This document shows, in pieces, positions 46,540 to 58,419 of a stretch of DNA of 64,000 nucleotides. The notes below the pieces were generated by a model that saw nothing but the letters and a program-made list of their open reading frames with translations, had not been told where the DNA came from and searched no databases. The stretch is from Seriola aureovittata (Eukaryota > Chordata > Actinopteri > Carangiformes > Carangidae). The stretch is from contig NC_079374.1 in the NCBI RefSeq assembly GCF_021018895.1, positions 3,145,212 through 3,209,211 of the forward strand, given 5' to 3'. The number at the start of each line of letters is the position of its first letter. Position 1 is the first letter of the stretch. The position numbers were made by a program, and so were the translations under genes.

Positions 46540-46965
46540 TGTCAATATTTAGTTATTTTGTTTGTCTTTTTTTGTCTCCTCATGGTTATTTTGCATCTTT
46601 TTAGTCATCTAGTGTCTATTTCTAGTCATTTTGCACCTCTTTTTTTGTCTTAGTGGTTGTTTAGTCTCCCTTTAGCTGTTTTGTGTCTCTTAGTTGATGT
46701 TTTGCATCTCTTTCTAATCATGTTGTGTCTACTTTTAGTCATTTTGCATCCCTTTTTTCGTCTCTTTGTCATTGTTTTGCATTTATTTGTTTTTTGTCCA
46801 TGTAGTCGTTATGCATGTCTATAGTCATTTTGTGTCTAGTCCTGCTTGTTTTGTCTCTCTTGTCATTTTGCATGTTTTGCATGCCGTGTACTAGTTCTGC
46901 ATCTCTTTGTTGTGTTTATTTTTACTCATTTTACATCTCTTTCTCGTTGTGTGACTCTCCAATAA
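46540..46965 (+). repeat. degenerate minisatellite, TTAGTCATTTTGCATCTCTT-like unit
   Basis: About ten imperfect units built on 'tagtcattttgcatctcttt', spaced roughly 30-45 bases. TTTTGCAT recurs at least five times. Old tandem array, no coding potential. The flank 'cagagggcctggaccagagc' right after it is also repeat-like. Confidence 0.75.
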
Positions 46966-47639
46966 GAAATATTAGTAGTCGTGTCAGAGGGCCTGGACCA
47001 GAGCCTCTGTATGAAGCCTTATTTATATCTGAATACTTCTTCCACTACTATTTTACTTTTTGCACGTGTTTGTGAACAGAAGGTAAATGCTGAACACAAC
47101 AAACCTGCAGCAGCATGGACACATGTGTGTACAATGGAAAAGTTCTCAAGGTGATGTTTGATCTCATGACAGTAGAAGGAAGAGAGACTTTAGAGCAGTT
47201 TTGGTTGCTAAAGAACGCCTGTGTTCCTGCACGACTTCAGCGCCCTGCCCCATTATCGCCTCACACAACCCAACACACTCTTGTTTACCATGTTTGCAGG
47301 CGCTGATTCCCTAAATAATGCAGGAGGAGAGGGGAGCGAGGGAATGACTGTGTGTGTGAATGCATTTTTTCTGCATTTGTGTGAAGGTGAGTTTCTCTGA
47401 ATGTGTAGGTGGTCACATGTATGCAAGTTTTCGTGTGTGTGCATGCGTGTGTGTGTGTGTTTGTGTGTGTGCATCTAAATCCAGGTTTGCATGTGTGTGT
47501 GCATGTGTGTGGCAAGATGAAGATGAAGTCTGAGCAAAGAGGGAAGAAAAGAGAAAATCAAAGAGGGAGGGTGGAGCAGAGGTGAATCAAGCAAATCATC
47601 ACTTTGACTTAAAAATGCATCATTATGTGCAGTCATGAA

Positions 47640-48130
47640 TAATTTTGCACCAAAACACTAATTTTGCATTAGACTTACAGTACGCTGATTCTGCAGCTCA
47701 GGAATATTCATACGCTCGTGGGGATTTTTTCTACCCACCACACTATGTTTTTTCCCATTTAGTGACGCTTTCCTGGCACCGAGAGCGCCGCCGTGAATAT
47801 AGGTCATATACGCAGCGGGCTCACTGGTGGCACTAAGGATGGTGCTGCGGGTCTCCAGGCGACAGTGCCAGCACCGAGGGAGTCCCCTCTGCTTTGGCTT
47901 GGCTTGTGTATACACACACACACACACACACTCATACACACACAAAGCGACTCGCACACCACGTTGCTATTAATACAGCCACAGCCATTTTAATATTTAA
48001 TTGCGTTGATGGACTGCATCTGTGCTGCTCTGTGATGCAAACATTATTATACATACTAAGTGGCTTAATTGTAATTAGAGCTGAAAATTTAATTAAACTC
48101 AACAATAAAGGAGATCACAGCATTTTTTTT
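47640..48130. promoter_or_regulatory. CNE-like block
   Basis: 47640-47830 ('caggaatattcatacgctcg', 'cgccgtgaatataggtcata') and 47965-48125 ('ttgctattaatacagccaca', 'gccattttaatatttaattg', 'gcttaattgtaattagagct'), separated by (CA)n near 47912-47943. The second part is particularly dense in TAAT cores, including TAATTGTAATTAG at about 48066-48078. Confidence 0.42.
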
Positions 48131-48384
48131 TTCCCTGAGCAGACCCTTCCTTCCCCCTCGCTGCATTTTAACTCCTTCTGTGCTGCAGCGCTGCTCGTGT
48201 CCAGATGCCTCGGCTCTGTTGGTTGGTTGGTTTCGTCACAGACTGATGATGTTGAAGATTTCTACATTTAATTTAAATAAAGCAGGACTTGCTGAAGAAA
48301 CTATTTTTACTATTTGTGGCACAGGTCAGTTTTTGTCCAACATTGCGGCTTAATTCTTTGACCTTGAAGCATGAAAAACACCTT

Positions 48385-48600
48385 AAAGGAATAGTTCAGC
48401 ATTTTGAGAAATATGCTTGTTTGCTTTTGCAGAGAGTTAGAAGAGAAGATCAATAGCACTCTGATATCTGTCTGTTAAACATGAAACTAATTAAACAAAC
48501 ATGACGTGTTAATTAGTGAGCTTTAGAGGAGCTGCTGGCTGATGTGCAGCTAGCTGTTTTCCCGCGTTTCCAGTCTTCATTGCTAAGCTAAGTGAACTTT
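48385..48600 (+). repeat. interspersed repeat E (GCTAAGCTAA family)
   Basis: Begins 'aaaggaatagttcagcattt', continues 'gcagagagttagaagagaag', 'taattagtgagctttagagg' and ends 'cattgctaagctaagtgaac'. Same family as 11470-11700 in the opposite orientation. Confidence 0.65.
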
Positions 48601-48899
48601 TTGCATTTCTATAAACTAATCACAATCAGCTTTCCATGGCGCTGACTCCAGGAACCAGCGACGGTGCCCCTGCAAAATAGTGTTGCACGTGGGGGGGGGG
48701 ACAGCACTGTCATTAAGATGGCTAATTCCCCGCAAAAACACGTCAACTGTGTGATTGTACGTTCCAAATCTCACCATTTTCAGTGTGTAGGTTGCGGCTC
48801 GGAGGTTGTTGTCGTTTCCCGTAGCAAAGGGGATTTTTAAAAAGCAGGGGAAGCAGAAAGGGAGGAGAACGCTGCCTGAAGTAGGCACCAAATGGCAGG

Positions 48900-49168
48900 T
48901 TTATAACCACAGCCTACATCCAGTGACTCAGATTGATTTTATTTTAGTCATTTTTAGACGCTTGAAATGTCAAAACTATAAAAAATAAAAAAAATAAATA
49001 AAAAATTCATTTAAAAAAAAAAAAAAAGGGAGAAATTTAAGAAAAGACCCAAAACATTCATCTTACTTGTGTAGCCGAAATATATTTACATCTCATGACC
49101 ACACAGATTTATTTTGGGACCCTTTGAGGGTCCCGGCGCCTCATGTTGGGAACCACTGATCTTTCAAT
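48900..49168 (-). mobile_element. hAT-like repeat, reverse copy
   Basis: Ends 'gttgggaaccactgatc'. The reverse complement starts CAGTGGTTCCCAACATGAGG, then GGGACC-type sequence as in the copies at 17219 and 24868. Includes A-rich sequence at 48980-49027. Confidence 0.55.
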
Positions 49169-49525
49169 CAATCTCTTATATCACAATACCTCAGACTTAA
49201 AACTACAATTTATACATAAACAACTAAAACTGTGCCGTGTCTCATATTTCTCATCAAAACTGGCATTATAAACACACACACACACAGATGCATGCAGCAG
49301 TGGCCGTCTGGCGGTGTGTGTATTATTCATCAGGAGCGAGGCGTGTCGGTGTGGAGTGTTTGCGGCCTGGTGTGTAAACAGCTGTGTGTTGCTTGACATG
49401 CTTTTGCACTCTCGGCTAAGCGCTAACCGGGTCTGTTGGTACTGATCAGACCAGAGCTGAGGCGACAGGACAGCCTGCCAAACAACAGCCAACCACTGGC
49501 CTGGCCTTGCCCCACCCCCATCCAT

Positions 49526-49526
<1 letters not shown>

Positions 49527-49558
<32 letters not shown>
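49527..49558 (+). repeat. (CA)n microsatellite
   Basis: Perfect (CA)n. Confidence 0.9.
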
Positions 49559-49563
<5 letters not shown>

Positions 49564-50119
49564 ACAGGCACTTAAATTGTCACATAAATTGACAGACCCT
49601 CACATATGGATAAATATGAAACACACACACACACATAAACACACAAGCTGAGCCTCAGTAACAAATCAACACAGCCTCACAGTAATACATAAATAAATGA
49701 ACAGAGCTCCAGTCTGTCTTGGTTTTTGTTTCAAGTTACACGACTTTTCTGGAGCTGCTGGCTCCCTGTCTGGAGATAATAGTTGGGTGGAGACCAAAGG
49801 ATATTTTCTTCAATAAACTAAGAACAAAGACGCATCGATTCCCTAACGACCAAATAATGTGGTACCTCGAGAACAGTCTGTAAACAAGGTGAGAGTGAGT
49901 GCGCATCAGAAACTGCAAGAATCATCTCGGATTTAAATTTAGTTCTTCTTCTGTCTCTTTTTAAATCTAGTTTTTTTTTTTTTTGCCTTTGGTGACATGA
50001 AAATACAAAGAGAAGAAGAAAAAGGGAAATCTCTGCTGGCTGTCTGTCATCACATTGTTATTGGGTCTAAAGATGATGTCATTGCACAGTCTTTTTGGAG
50101 CATAAATGTGTGTGTGTGT

Positions 50120-50870
50120 GTTGAATATTCAGACCATTTGCACTACTGATACAAAGATTACTGCAATTAGGCCACGCTGGCAGTCATCAAGGAAGCCATC
50201 AGACAGGCAGGACCCCCAGGTGGGAACGCCTCCTTACACGAAGGTCAGCTCATCTCACACACACACCTTCTTTTGATTAAATTTACAGGAATTTGTTTCC
50301 CACGAACGGCAGTTACAAAGTTGTGTGGTGAGCGCCGCTGCTCCTTACATATACAACGTTTCAAAGAAGTGAAAAGGAGCAAGAATGATTGACAGAGGGA
50401 GAGAAAAAAAAAACTGGAGAAGATGAAAAAGGAGAAAAAAAAAGGGGGGGGGGTTAAATTGAGAAACAGAATAAAGGCGGGGAGGCAGTGTTTGGAAGGA
50501 AAGGTTCAAATCGATGCAGTGACTAATGTATTCAATGCCCACTCTGTTTACAGAGCTTGTAGCGGGCCTGATGATATCCAGACTTTTGGCCACGATCGAA
50601 TGAAAACCTTCCACCAACTGCTTCTAATGCCTGTGTCTGAGAGGTTTTAGCCAAAAGCCTCGGCTCTGCAAACGTCATGTGAACAAGCTGTTTCAAGGGC
50701 CTTTTCACACCGTGTTGCTGCAGTGGATGATCCCTTGCTTTTTTATGAGCAGGTAGAAGGTGTTATTAAATAGGGTATAATGCATGGCAGCCTTGACACT
50801 GCGGTGTAAAATCATTCATACCATTGCCACTGAGGATTCTGATTGGCTGGAAGGTGTTGATTAACTTTTA
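50120..50870. promoter_or_regulatory. CNE-like block
   Basis: 50125-50215 ('gatacaaagattactgcaat', 'taggccacgctggcagtcat') and 50500-50870 ('gtgactaatgtattcaatgc', 'ggcctgatgatatccagact', 'tgcttctaatgcctgtgtct', 'gtgttattaaatagggtata', 'gattctgattggctggaagg'). Repeat-free apart from a purine-rich 50390-50455. No recognised protein. Confidence 0.42.
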
Positions 50871-51469
50871 TTGTCCGAAACAGTGACACAAGTGTGTAAA
50901 TTAATGCAGTTCAGTGTTGAGCTGTAGGTGAGAGCAGCAGCAGAATGTGGGTTTACTGTACATACACCTGTTTTTATGTGCATTTCTAGTTGTGCATAAA
51001 AAAAAAAAAGAAAACTTGAGTGGAAATGTTGCAGAAAAAGTTTGTGCATCGTGCTGAGGTGGAAAAGCTGGTGTATCGATAAAAGCTTAAGTGCAGTGGA
51101 AACAGGCTCGATTCACATGAAGCATGTGACTCGGGGGCAGACAATGATAGAGAATGACAGACTGAGAGACTGTGACCTTCATCACATTAATACATGAAAC
51201 AAACAGAAATGTCAGATTTCCATCATGTTTTCCATGGTTTGAGGTTTGACTGGAGCTTTTTTAATGTCCCGTTCTTCTCAACTGGGTTTAATGGCACCAT
51301 CTGATTATCTCCATGAACCGACTCCTAATATTTACATTAACGGTAGTGGATAGAATCACGCATTGATTTGTATTTTCTTTTGGTCAGAATTTGGATATAA
51401 ACCTGCGAAATGCAACTCAGCTGAAGAGCACTGAGCTGGGTTACTTGTTCAACCAATAGAGCAGCAGTT

Positions 51470-51640
51470 CCCAACTTTTTCCAACTGTGCCACACTTGAA
51501 AACCTCAATAATATTGGCCCCCCCACATCCGACCCCATAATAATGTCTTCTCACAGCACTTTTTATCTTAAGGACAACAACTGAACATTCAGGATTGAAC
51601 TGAAATAAACTGTTAGTTGAACCTAATAAACTGGCAACAG
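51470..51640 (+). repeat. hAT-type repeat fragment
   Basis: 'cagcagttcccaactttttc', 'caactgtgccacacttgaaa', and a downstream 'ggcccccccacatccgaccc' resemble hAT-Charlie-type ends. Tentative. Confidence 0.4.
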
Positions 51641-52004
51641 TTTACGGCGCAAAATCTAGGTTTAGTAACTAAGGAGTGATTTTCTGCCACAGCTACGGTT
51701 AAGTTTAACCACGCAGCAGAGGAGGCTTCATGTTCTCTCCCTGCACCTCCTCCGCTGTTTTCTTCTCTGCAGTGATTTACCACGAACACACAGGTAGAGG
51801 AGACGTTATTTTAAAGAGACAGATTGTGGCTTTGAGCCTGAAAACATCAAACTGTGTCAAATCAGAAGTGAAAAATAAGAAGAAAAAAATAAATGGGGTT
51901 AGAATAAACATTCAAAGCAACATTCAATCAAAGGTATGTCAACCAACGAAGCTCAGTAATCCAAACGGATCCAGGAAGTACCTCTCAGCATCATTAGCTA
52001 ATTG

Positions 52005-52235
52005 AATCCAGTATTGATTCCATATCAGTAATAGGTGATATATGGGGCTCATATTAGTTATATTAGGTTAAATAGGCAGCCATAAGGTCATGTGTGCGAG
52101 ACATTTCGTATTCAGTCATAAATTGATCTGCCATGTTTTATTAGACTGGTGTGTTGCAGCAGCCGTGTGTGTGGATACTTATTAAAATCACAGTGTGGTT
52201 GATGCAGTGCAGGTACCAACTGGAGGCATTTTTAC
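52005..52235. promoter_or_regulatory. CNE-like element
   Basis: 'gattccatatcagtaatagg', 'tgatatatggggctcatatt', 'attaggttaaataggcagcc', 'gtcataaattgatctgccat', 'acttattaaaatcacagtgt'. Repeat-free and AT-balanced; no open frame. Confidence 0.42.
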
Positions 52236-52439
52236 AATAAATACACTTGGAGATATATTTTGAGCTTTTCTAACTTGGTCATCGTGATGTATGTAAAATA
52301 TATATATTTTAAAATCTTATTTTATTCAAGGCTCTGAGATAAAATAAGGAAATAAGGGGAAAAAACATTTAATAGTGCAAAAAGGAAAAACCTGGAGGCT
52401 CATTTTAAGAAGAACAGTTTTAAGAGCATCCATCTATCA

Positions 52440-52700
52440 GAGCTCCAGCAATAATTTGATTTATTGATCGACAGAAAGTTGATCTGCTTGTATTTTGACG
52501 ATTTTCTTTTCCCAAGCAAAAATGCCAAATATTGTTTAGTTCCAGCTCCTCAGGTGTGTGGACTCTCTGCTTTTACCTGCCAGATTAACAATCAGTTTCT
52601 GAACAGTTGGTCGGCCAGAAAAGAGATTGTAAATGGCATCTTTTTTTTTTTCATTTTATTTCTATCATTTCATAGATTAAATGATTGATAGATAATAAAT
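52440..52700 (+). repeat. interspersed repeat B (CGATTA family) fragment
   Basis: 'gatttattgatcgacagaaa', 'agcaaaaatgccaaatattg', 'tagattaaatgattgataga' follow the family order. Confidence 0.5.
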
Positions 52701-52904
52701 ATAACTGTACTATTGCATCAGTGAGATCTGCCAGTGTGATTATAATTTTTAACTGACTTGGACTTTTGAAGAACCTGCGGTCAGCACAAGATCCTCAATT
52801 TTATTAGTGGAGCCTGGTTAAAAAAAAAAAAAAAAAATCTCATAAAAAATTACCGAGCTGATACTCTTCTTGTAATTTCATCCATTTTTATAGGCTGGTC
52901 AAGG

Positions 52905-53480
52905 TTTAAAGTGCATAATAACCACTGTGGCAATGTGTTTTCCATGCGTTTATGACAGTTGAGTGTGATGTATTGGCGAACAGCGTTGTAGTTAATGACA
53001 GCGCTGTTTTATGAGTGGTGTCACTTGTCAATGCAGTGTGTAACCGAAGCCACACTTTGACCCCTGAGGGTGTGAGACAAATGTTGGTGAATTTGTGTGT
53101 ATGTGTGTGTGTGTGTGTATGTGTGTGTGTGTGTGTGCATCGCTGTGCACATGTACAGTACGTGTGCCCATAATGTTCAACACTGCACCTTAATCAACAC
53201 TGCTCAATGTAATTTGACCATTTGTAAGCATTACCGGATTAGCGTGCCCAATTATCTGCCATCCTCAACGCTGATATGAACAAATGCTGGATCCATAACC
53301 TGGACTTAATAGACGTATGTTCGGTTGATGTATCGAGCAGCTAATTTCGTGATTACATTTTCGGTGACCAGACCTTTTCCTGTCTGCTAATTGCTGCAGG
53401 TTAAGCAGCAAGCAAGGCAATACGAATCTATTGGGTCATGCTCTGAACAGAGAGGTCTGTTCTCTGTGTGTACCGGCCCC
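52905..53480. promoter_or_regulatory. strong CNE-like block
   Basis: 52905-53075 and 53155-53470, split by a TG tract (53092-53138). The second part reads 'ccataatgttcaacactgca', 'ctcaatgtaatttgaccatt', 'cggattagcgtgcccaatta', 'catcctcaacgctgatatga', 'cgagcagctaatttcgtgat', 'ctgctaattgctgcaggtta'. No coding signal, no repeats, homeodomain cores spaced over more than 300 bases. Confidence 0.47.
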
Positions 53481-53789
53481 CCCACCCCCATCAATCCTCA
53501 GTGATGTGCATGTTGTGTGGCGTGTGCGTGCATGTGTGTATTTGCACATCCATTCCCTGTGAACTCTCGCCTCATCCTATTGATGGCTCTCATATGACCA
53601 CCCTCTATAAAGCAGCATCTCCATTAAAATGAAATACACGTTCAGCAGTTACAGCAGGTACTTTTTTATAACTCCAGTAAAAATAAAAGTGTTTTACAGC
53701 GTTATTGTTTTCAGGCAGGGGGGGGTAATGACAGAGATGAAGAGGTATTTTATGGGTATTTTATGGGGGTCATCTTTATGGAGAATTTG

Positions 53790-54560
53790 GTGGTTATAGA
53801 TATAATAAAGGGACTGATTCTCACGCTATCTCCTGACCTGATGCGACATGGGGGCGCCCCTGGCCACAGTTTAAAAATTTCTTCCGTGAAACAAACTCGA
53901 TTGAAAAGTGAACGTCTCTCTCTAATCAATATCTTCATTAATCACCCACTGACTCCGCTTCTGATGAATTTTCTAGCACACCCTTACCTTATCTGTAATA
54001 TGCAACTATCAATTTTGATGAAGTGGGGTTTGGGTGGGAGTCACTGAGCTCTTTGATGTGAATGAGAGCAGCATACAAAGTTTTCCGTCCGTTTCACAGG
54101 TATCTATTAGAGAAAATGAGCTCCCCTTTTGATGTTTGCTATTGTCCCGGAGAGAGCAGAGCGTGTCGATAACTCCAGTGGCTGGAGCGAGCGATTTCAA
54201 AAGGAATGGAGGAACCTCTAATGCTTCTATTAATGCCTGTATGTATATTTTACAAAGAACATACAGTATTTAAATAACCGTAGTAAATAAATGGCTCAGA
54301 ATCTGCATGAATTAATGACAAGCGTCAATGATCAAAAGTCAAATTCAAAGTGAATGCATTAATCACTATTATTTAATTCATATTCATTTAAAATGTAGAA
54401 AACCAATAGATGATTATGAATGTCTATCATTAGCTGCTGTTTTTCCTGATCGACAGTTATTCATTAGGAATGAGAGATGGATGGAGATCGGAGCAGATTC
54501 AGTAAAGACAAGCAAATATCGTCTCTAAACATTACTCAACTTTAAACTGAAGATAATGTA
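53790..54560. promoter_or_regulatory. strong CNE-like block
   Basis: 'tctctaatcaatatcttcat', 'taatcacccactgactccgc', 'ctctaatgcttctattaatg', 'tgcatgaattaatgacaagc', 'gtgaatgcattaatcactat', 'gtctatcattagctgctgtt', 'ttcattaggaatgagagatg'. A long repeat-free AT-rich stretch without recognised protein. Possibly continues to about 54960 after a T run at 54573-54590. Confidence 0.45.
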
Positions 54561-54964
54561 GATTTATAGCTACTTTTTTTTTTTTTTTTTACAGTAGCTC
54601 TTTCAATGATTTATTCATTCATTCATTCAGTCAGTCATTCGTCTTCCCATTAGAGCGCCTGTTGCTGTCAGGGAAGAGAATTTCTCATCTTTATAAGCTC
54701 CCTTTATTACAGAAGTCATGATTATGCAACACCTTTTAAATATGAAGCAATTTAAAGTCCATTTAAAAAACTGAATGAAAATAATCATAATGGAGAAGAA
54801 GAACAGATGAAGAAATTATCATTACAGCACCAAGCTTAATTTTAACGCTGCGGCAGACGTTAAAGATCTGAGTTTAGAATCGAGGCAGACGACATGTGCA
54901 TCAAAATCAAAAGCTGATTCTCCGTGTTTTATTTCGACCCTCAAGAACAAACCATAAAATTTTT

Positions 54965-57045
54965 TAATTTACACCAGAGCCGGTTCATAACATAGAAGCA
55001 GATTAGAGCAGAGTTATGGCTTGCCAATAGTAATAGTAATAATAAGATATTTAAAACGGATCCTCTGACACAGCAGCAGCCAACACTGATCCAAGAAGTG
55101 GAGTCATGTGCTTCACCTTCTGCTGAGACATACACAATCTTTCCTTCCATAATAAAAGGACAATTAAGTTGTAAGTTACTTTGGCTCAAAGTGTCTGACA
55201 AATGAGTAAGTGTAACTGTAAGTTGTCGAGTCGATAAAGTTTTCTGATTTTTCAATCGTTCCTCTTTGGTTCCATAAACAATTACTTTGCCTTTTAAACT
55301 GAAGGAGGTTTCGGCAGATTAAATCACTGATTTACTCAAAGTAATTGTTTCGTAGATTGGACACGTCGGGATGACTGTCTGATCATTTATTTATCTATTT
55401 ATCGATTCTCATGCTGCATGATTAAATGATAATAACGATTATTGTTTGTGTGTTTGAGCATATCGGCGCTCTCCAGTAAAAACTGTGTGCTGTGTAAGTT
55501 TCAGCTTTTGAGGAAGTAGAAATAAACCAGTTCTCAGTGTGACCTCCATCTGCTTCAGAGGTTTTTCCAGCAGGATCTGAAAGCCCAAGTGGTGGGGGAA
55601 TGTTTCTCAGCTCAGAGAGCATATAATCTGAAGCTGAGGTCAAAATATGAAAATGATCAAGGTTGGAGTTGTGAGGTTTCCACGGCTCATTGGCGATTGG
55701 TGTGTTCTTGGGTAGTGGTGGACGCTCGCAGCTCGTTTCTGTCTGGGTGTGAGCAGATGCCAAGTAGTGCAGTGGTTAACCCCCCCCCCTCGCTCTCTCT
55801 CTCTCTCTGTGTTGTTGTCCACTGTGTTTATGGTGCGTTGGCTGCAGCAGGCCAGAGAGGGCCCTCGATTGGCCCGGATTGAAGGCGCCTTTGTGGGTCA
55901 GCTCTGGTTCCTGAACCCCCCCCCCTCCCTTCATCGTCTTGACCACAGCGTCAAGCCCTGCCCAGGCCAGTCTGGTCGCAACTGTGGGTCACAGTGACCA
56001 GAGCCTGTCAGACCAGAGCCTGGGAACAAAGCTCGGCTGGTCAGCGTGTAAACAGAGCAGCGGGACAGGCTGAGGCGAGAGGTGTGGCAAGGAGCAGGGT
56101 GGACTGTCGGTTCAGCAGGTAAAGACAAATCAAAGGTGAGGGCAGGGACATGTGGGCTGCAGGCGTAAGAATTCAAAACTCTGTTTTCAGTCAACTTGCG
56201 GGGACATAGACAGTTTTTCTCAGTGGAGCTTAAACTTCCTATTCCCTCTGGCAGCCTGCCCATCCAGCAGCACCACACACACTGAGTAAATATGATTCAA
56301 CTCGCAAGCCAGGACTGTGCAGCATGTTCAAAATCAATATCATGATACAAACAGGAATATTTGATCATGTCACGCCAAGTACCACGTACGCAAAATAATA
56401 AAAGAGTGATGTTTAATGAGGTGAACTTGCTACACAGAAATCTTCACTCTTATTTTGTAATTTTAAACTACAGTTTGCTTGGTATTGTAAAAACCAGTAA
56501 CACAATATGAGCTGCTGAAACTATTGCTGATAAATTTATTGTTATTTTTGGAATAAATGTTTTTACAGTTTAGTTTGAAACAAAAGTCAAATATAATCCA
56601 ATTTAAAAAAATGGGTTTATGATGCAACGGCCTTATGAAGCAAATCCTTCCACTCAAAAGCTGCAACAACAAAAAGTTTGACATTATTATTGGATGAATT
56701 AATAATTAAAAATTAGTGATTACTGCATTTTTTTGTCAATAAATATTGTACCAAATGAATAACTGATCAATTAAATAACAGTTTGATAGTATCAGATTAT
56801 GTAAAGCACAAAGCAACAAAGATTTTGGATTCAAATAGTCTTCAAGGCTAAAATATGTCACTAATAAGTCATCAGACTGAAACTGCTGCTGATAGAAGTG
56901 ACAATCACATGAAGCATTAGATGCTCTACATGAAAAGAGAGTGGTCAGGAGCGTCTCTGAGACTGCGGCGAGCCGAGCAGGCCACCGTGACATCGACTCA
57001 CGCTCGCTGCTCGGCAGATAAATTCCCATAGGACACATATTTTAA
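54965..57045 (+). other. intergenic, no recognised gene
   Basis: Mostly unremarkable. C runs lie at 55780-55789 and 55916-55925; 55840-56280 is GC-richer without a recognised frame. Confidence 0.4.
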
Positions 57046-57281
57046 CACACACTGGTTATCATAAAACAGTTGGCGGAGCAGAGCGGCAATCCTATACTTA
57101 GCAGAGTAATGACTGGTGCCGTTTCACATGGACATGTATTCTGATTAGACTGTCATTTGGAGGGATGTCTGCGGCGGCCACAAGGCCACCAGATACAGTT
57201 CACATGGAAAACAACAGAAAAACAACATGCGTGCACAGACTCGAGACATGCTCACTGTCACCCACTTTCTCTTTCTTTCAG

Positions 57282-57313
<32 letters not shown>

Positions 57314-57987
57314 CCATCTGTCACTTTTGTTTCAAGCCGGAACTGTATATGCAGCGTTGTTGAGAGATATTTCACAGCAGCCTTTTCTGCCTCTCAACAC
57401 ACGGCGGCCTGATTGGAGGGAGGGAGGGAGGCAGAGCGAGAGCCGGGGCCAAACGTAGAGGCAGCAGAGGTGAGGAGAGAGTTTTATGTGGAGCGTTGGG
57501 TCAGTGTTAAAACAGAACAGCTGGACTCCACAAGCTTTACCAGGCCTCTACTGCTCCCTGTTGGCCACTGAGGAAACCTCCCACCTCACAGCTCCCACTC
57601 ATGTCATCTGTGTATACTGGTTTTTTAAAGTGTTTATACTCTTATGTGCAGAACTCATGTGTATCCCAACTCAGATGCCTTCTAACTCAAAACCTGCGGC
57701 GCGTTCGCTTCAAAGGCCCCCCAGAACCCGAGACAGAGTTTATTTGATTGCCGGTCAAAATATGTGGTGTCACTGTGGGATAACAAAGCCCGTAACCCTC
57801 CTGCATTACAGAGCGCAGCATAACACTCCGTATGCATCCACACAAGCAGCTAGAGTTACAGCCAGTGACCGCCGCAACCTGTTATTCAAGTTTCTCTCCT
57901 ATAAACACGCCGCGTCTCGCTGTCTTTCATCCCATCGTCCCTCTGATTGTTGTGGAGAGGTGCTCGAGAGAGAGACTCCCACCCTCC

Positions 57988-58018
<31 letters not shown>
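57282..58018 (+). repeat. two (CA)n microsatellites
   Basis: (CA)n 57282-57310 and 57989-58018. Sequence between them includes GCTCCCTGTTGGCC at 57553-57566, discussed as a possible CTCF motif. No gene recognised. Confidence 0.85.
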
Positions 58019-58021
<3 letters not shown>

Positions 58022-58419
58022 GTGAGAGTCAGTCATTCCTCTTTGTGAGAAGCAGTGCACAAATATATACACTTGCAAACATGCAAATGTGGTCCAGCAC
58101 AAATATAAGCAGTGGGAACAAACACGCACAACTTTTAAAGTTGTTGTTTTCGTAATGATGCAAGTGTGTCTGTGTGTTTATGTGTGTCCACAGCATCTTT
58201 ACACGTTTTCTTAGTCTCAAGTTAAATCTTTCTTTTTTTTCTCCTTCTTTTTAAGTGACTTCTTGTGATGTGGTTTCTTCTACAAGAATAAATGAAGAGA
58301 ACATCTACATGTTATTATCAGAAAAATTACACTTGATCTTGATTCAACAACCAAGTCAAATCAATTTTTGGCGCATGTTTGAATAAGTTTGGGGGGGAAA
58401 AAATGAGTCATTGATGATA

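Noticed and set aside
53835..53870. GGGGGCGCCCCTGGCCAC as a CTCF site
   Set aside because: Looks similar at first, but the spacing of the C run and GG differs from the CTCF core; several mismatches.
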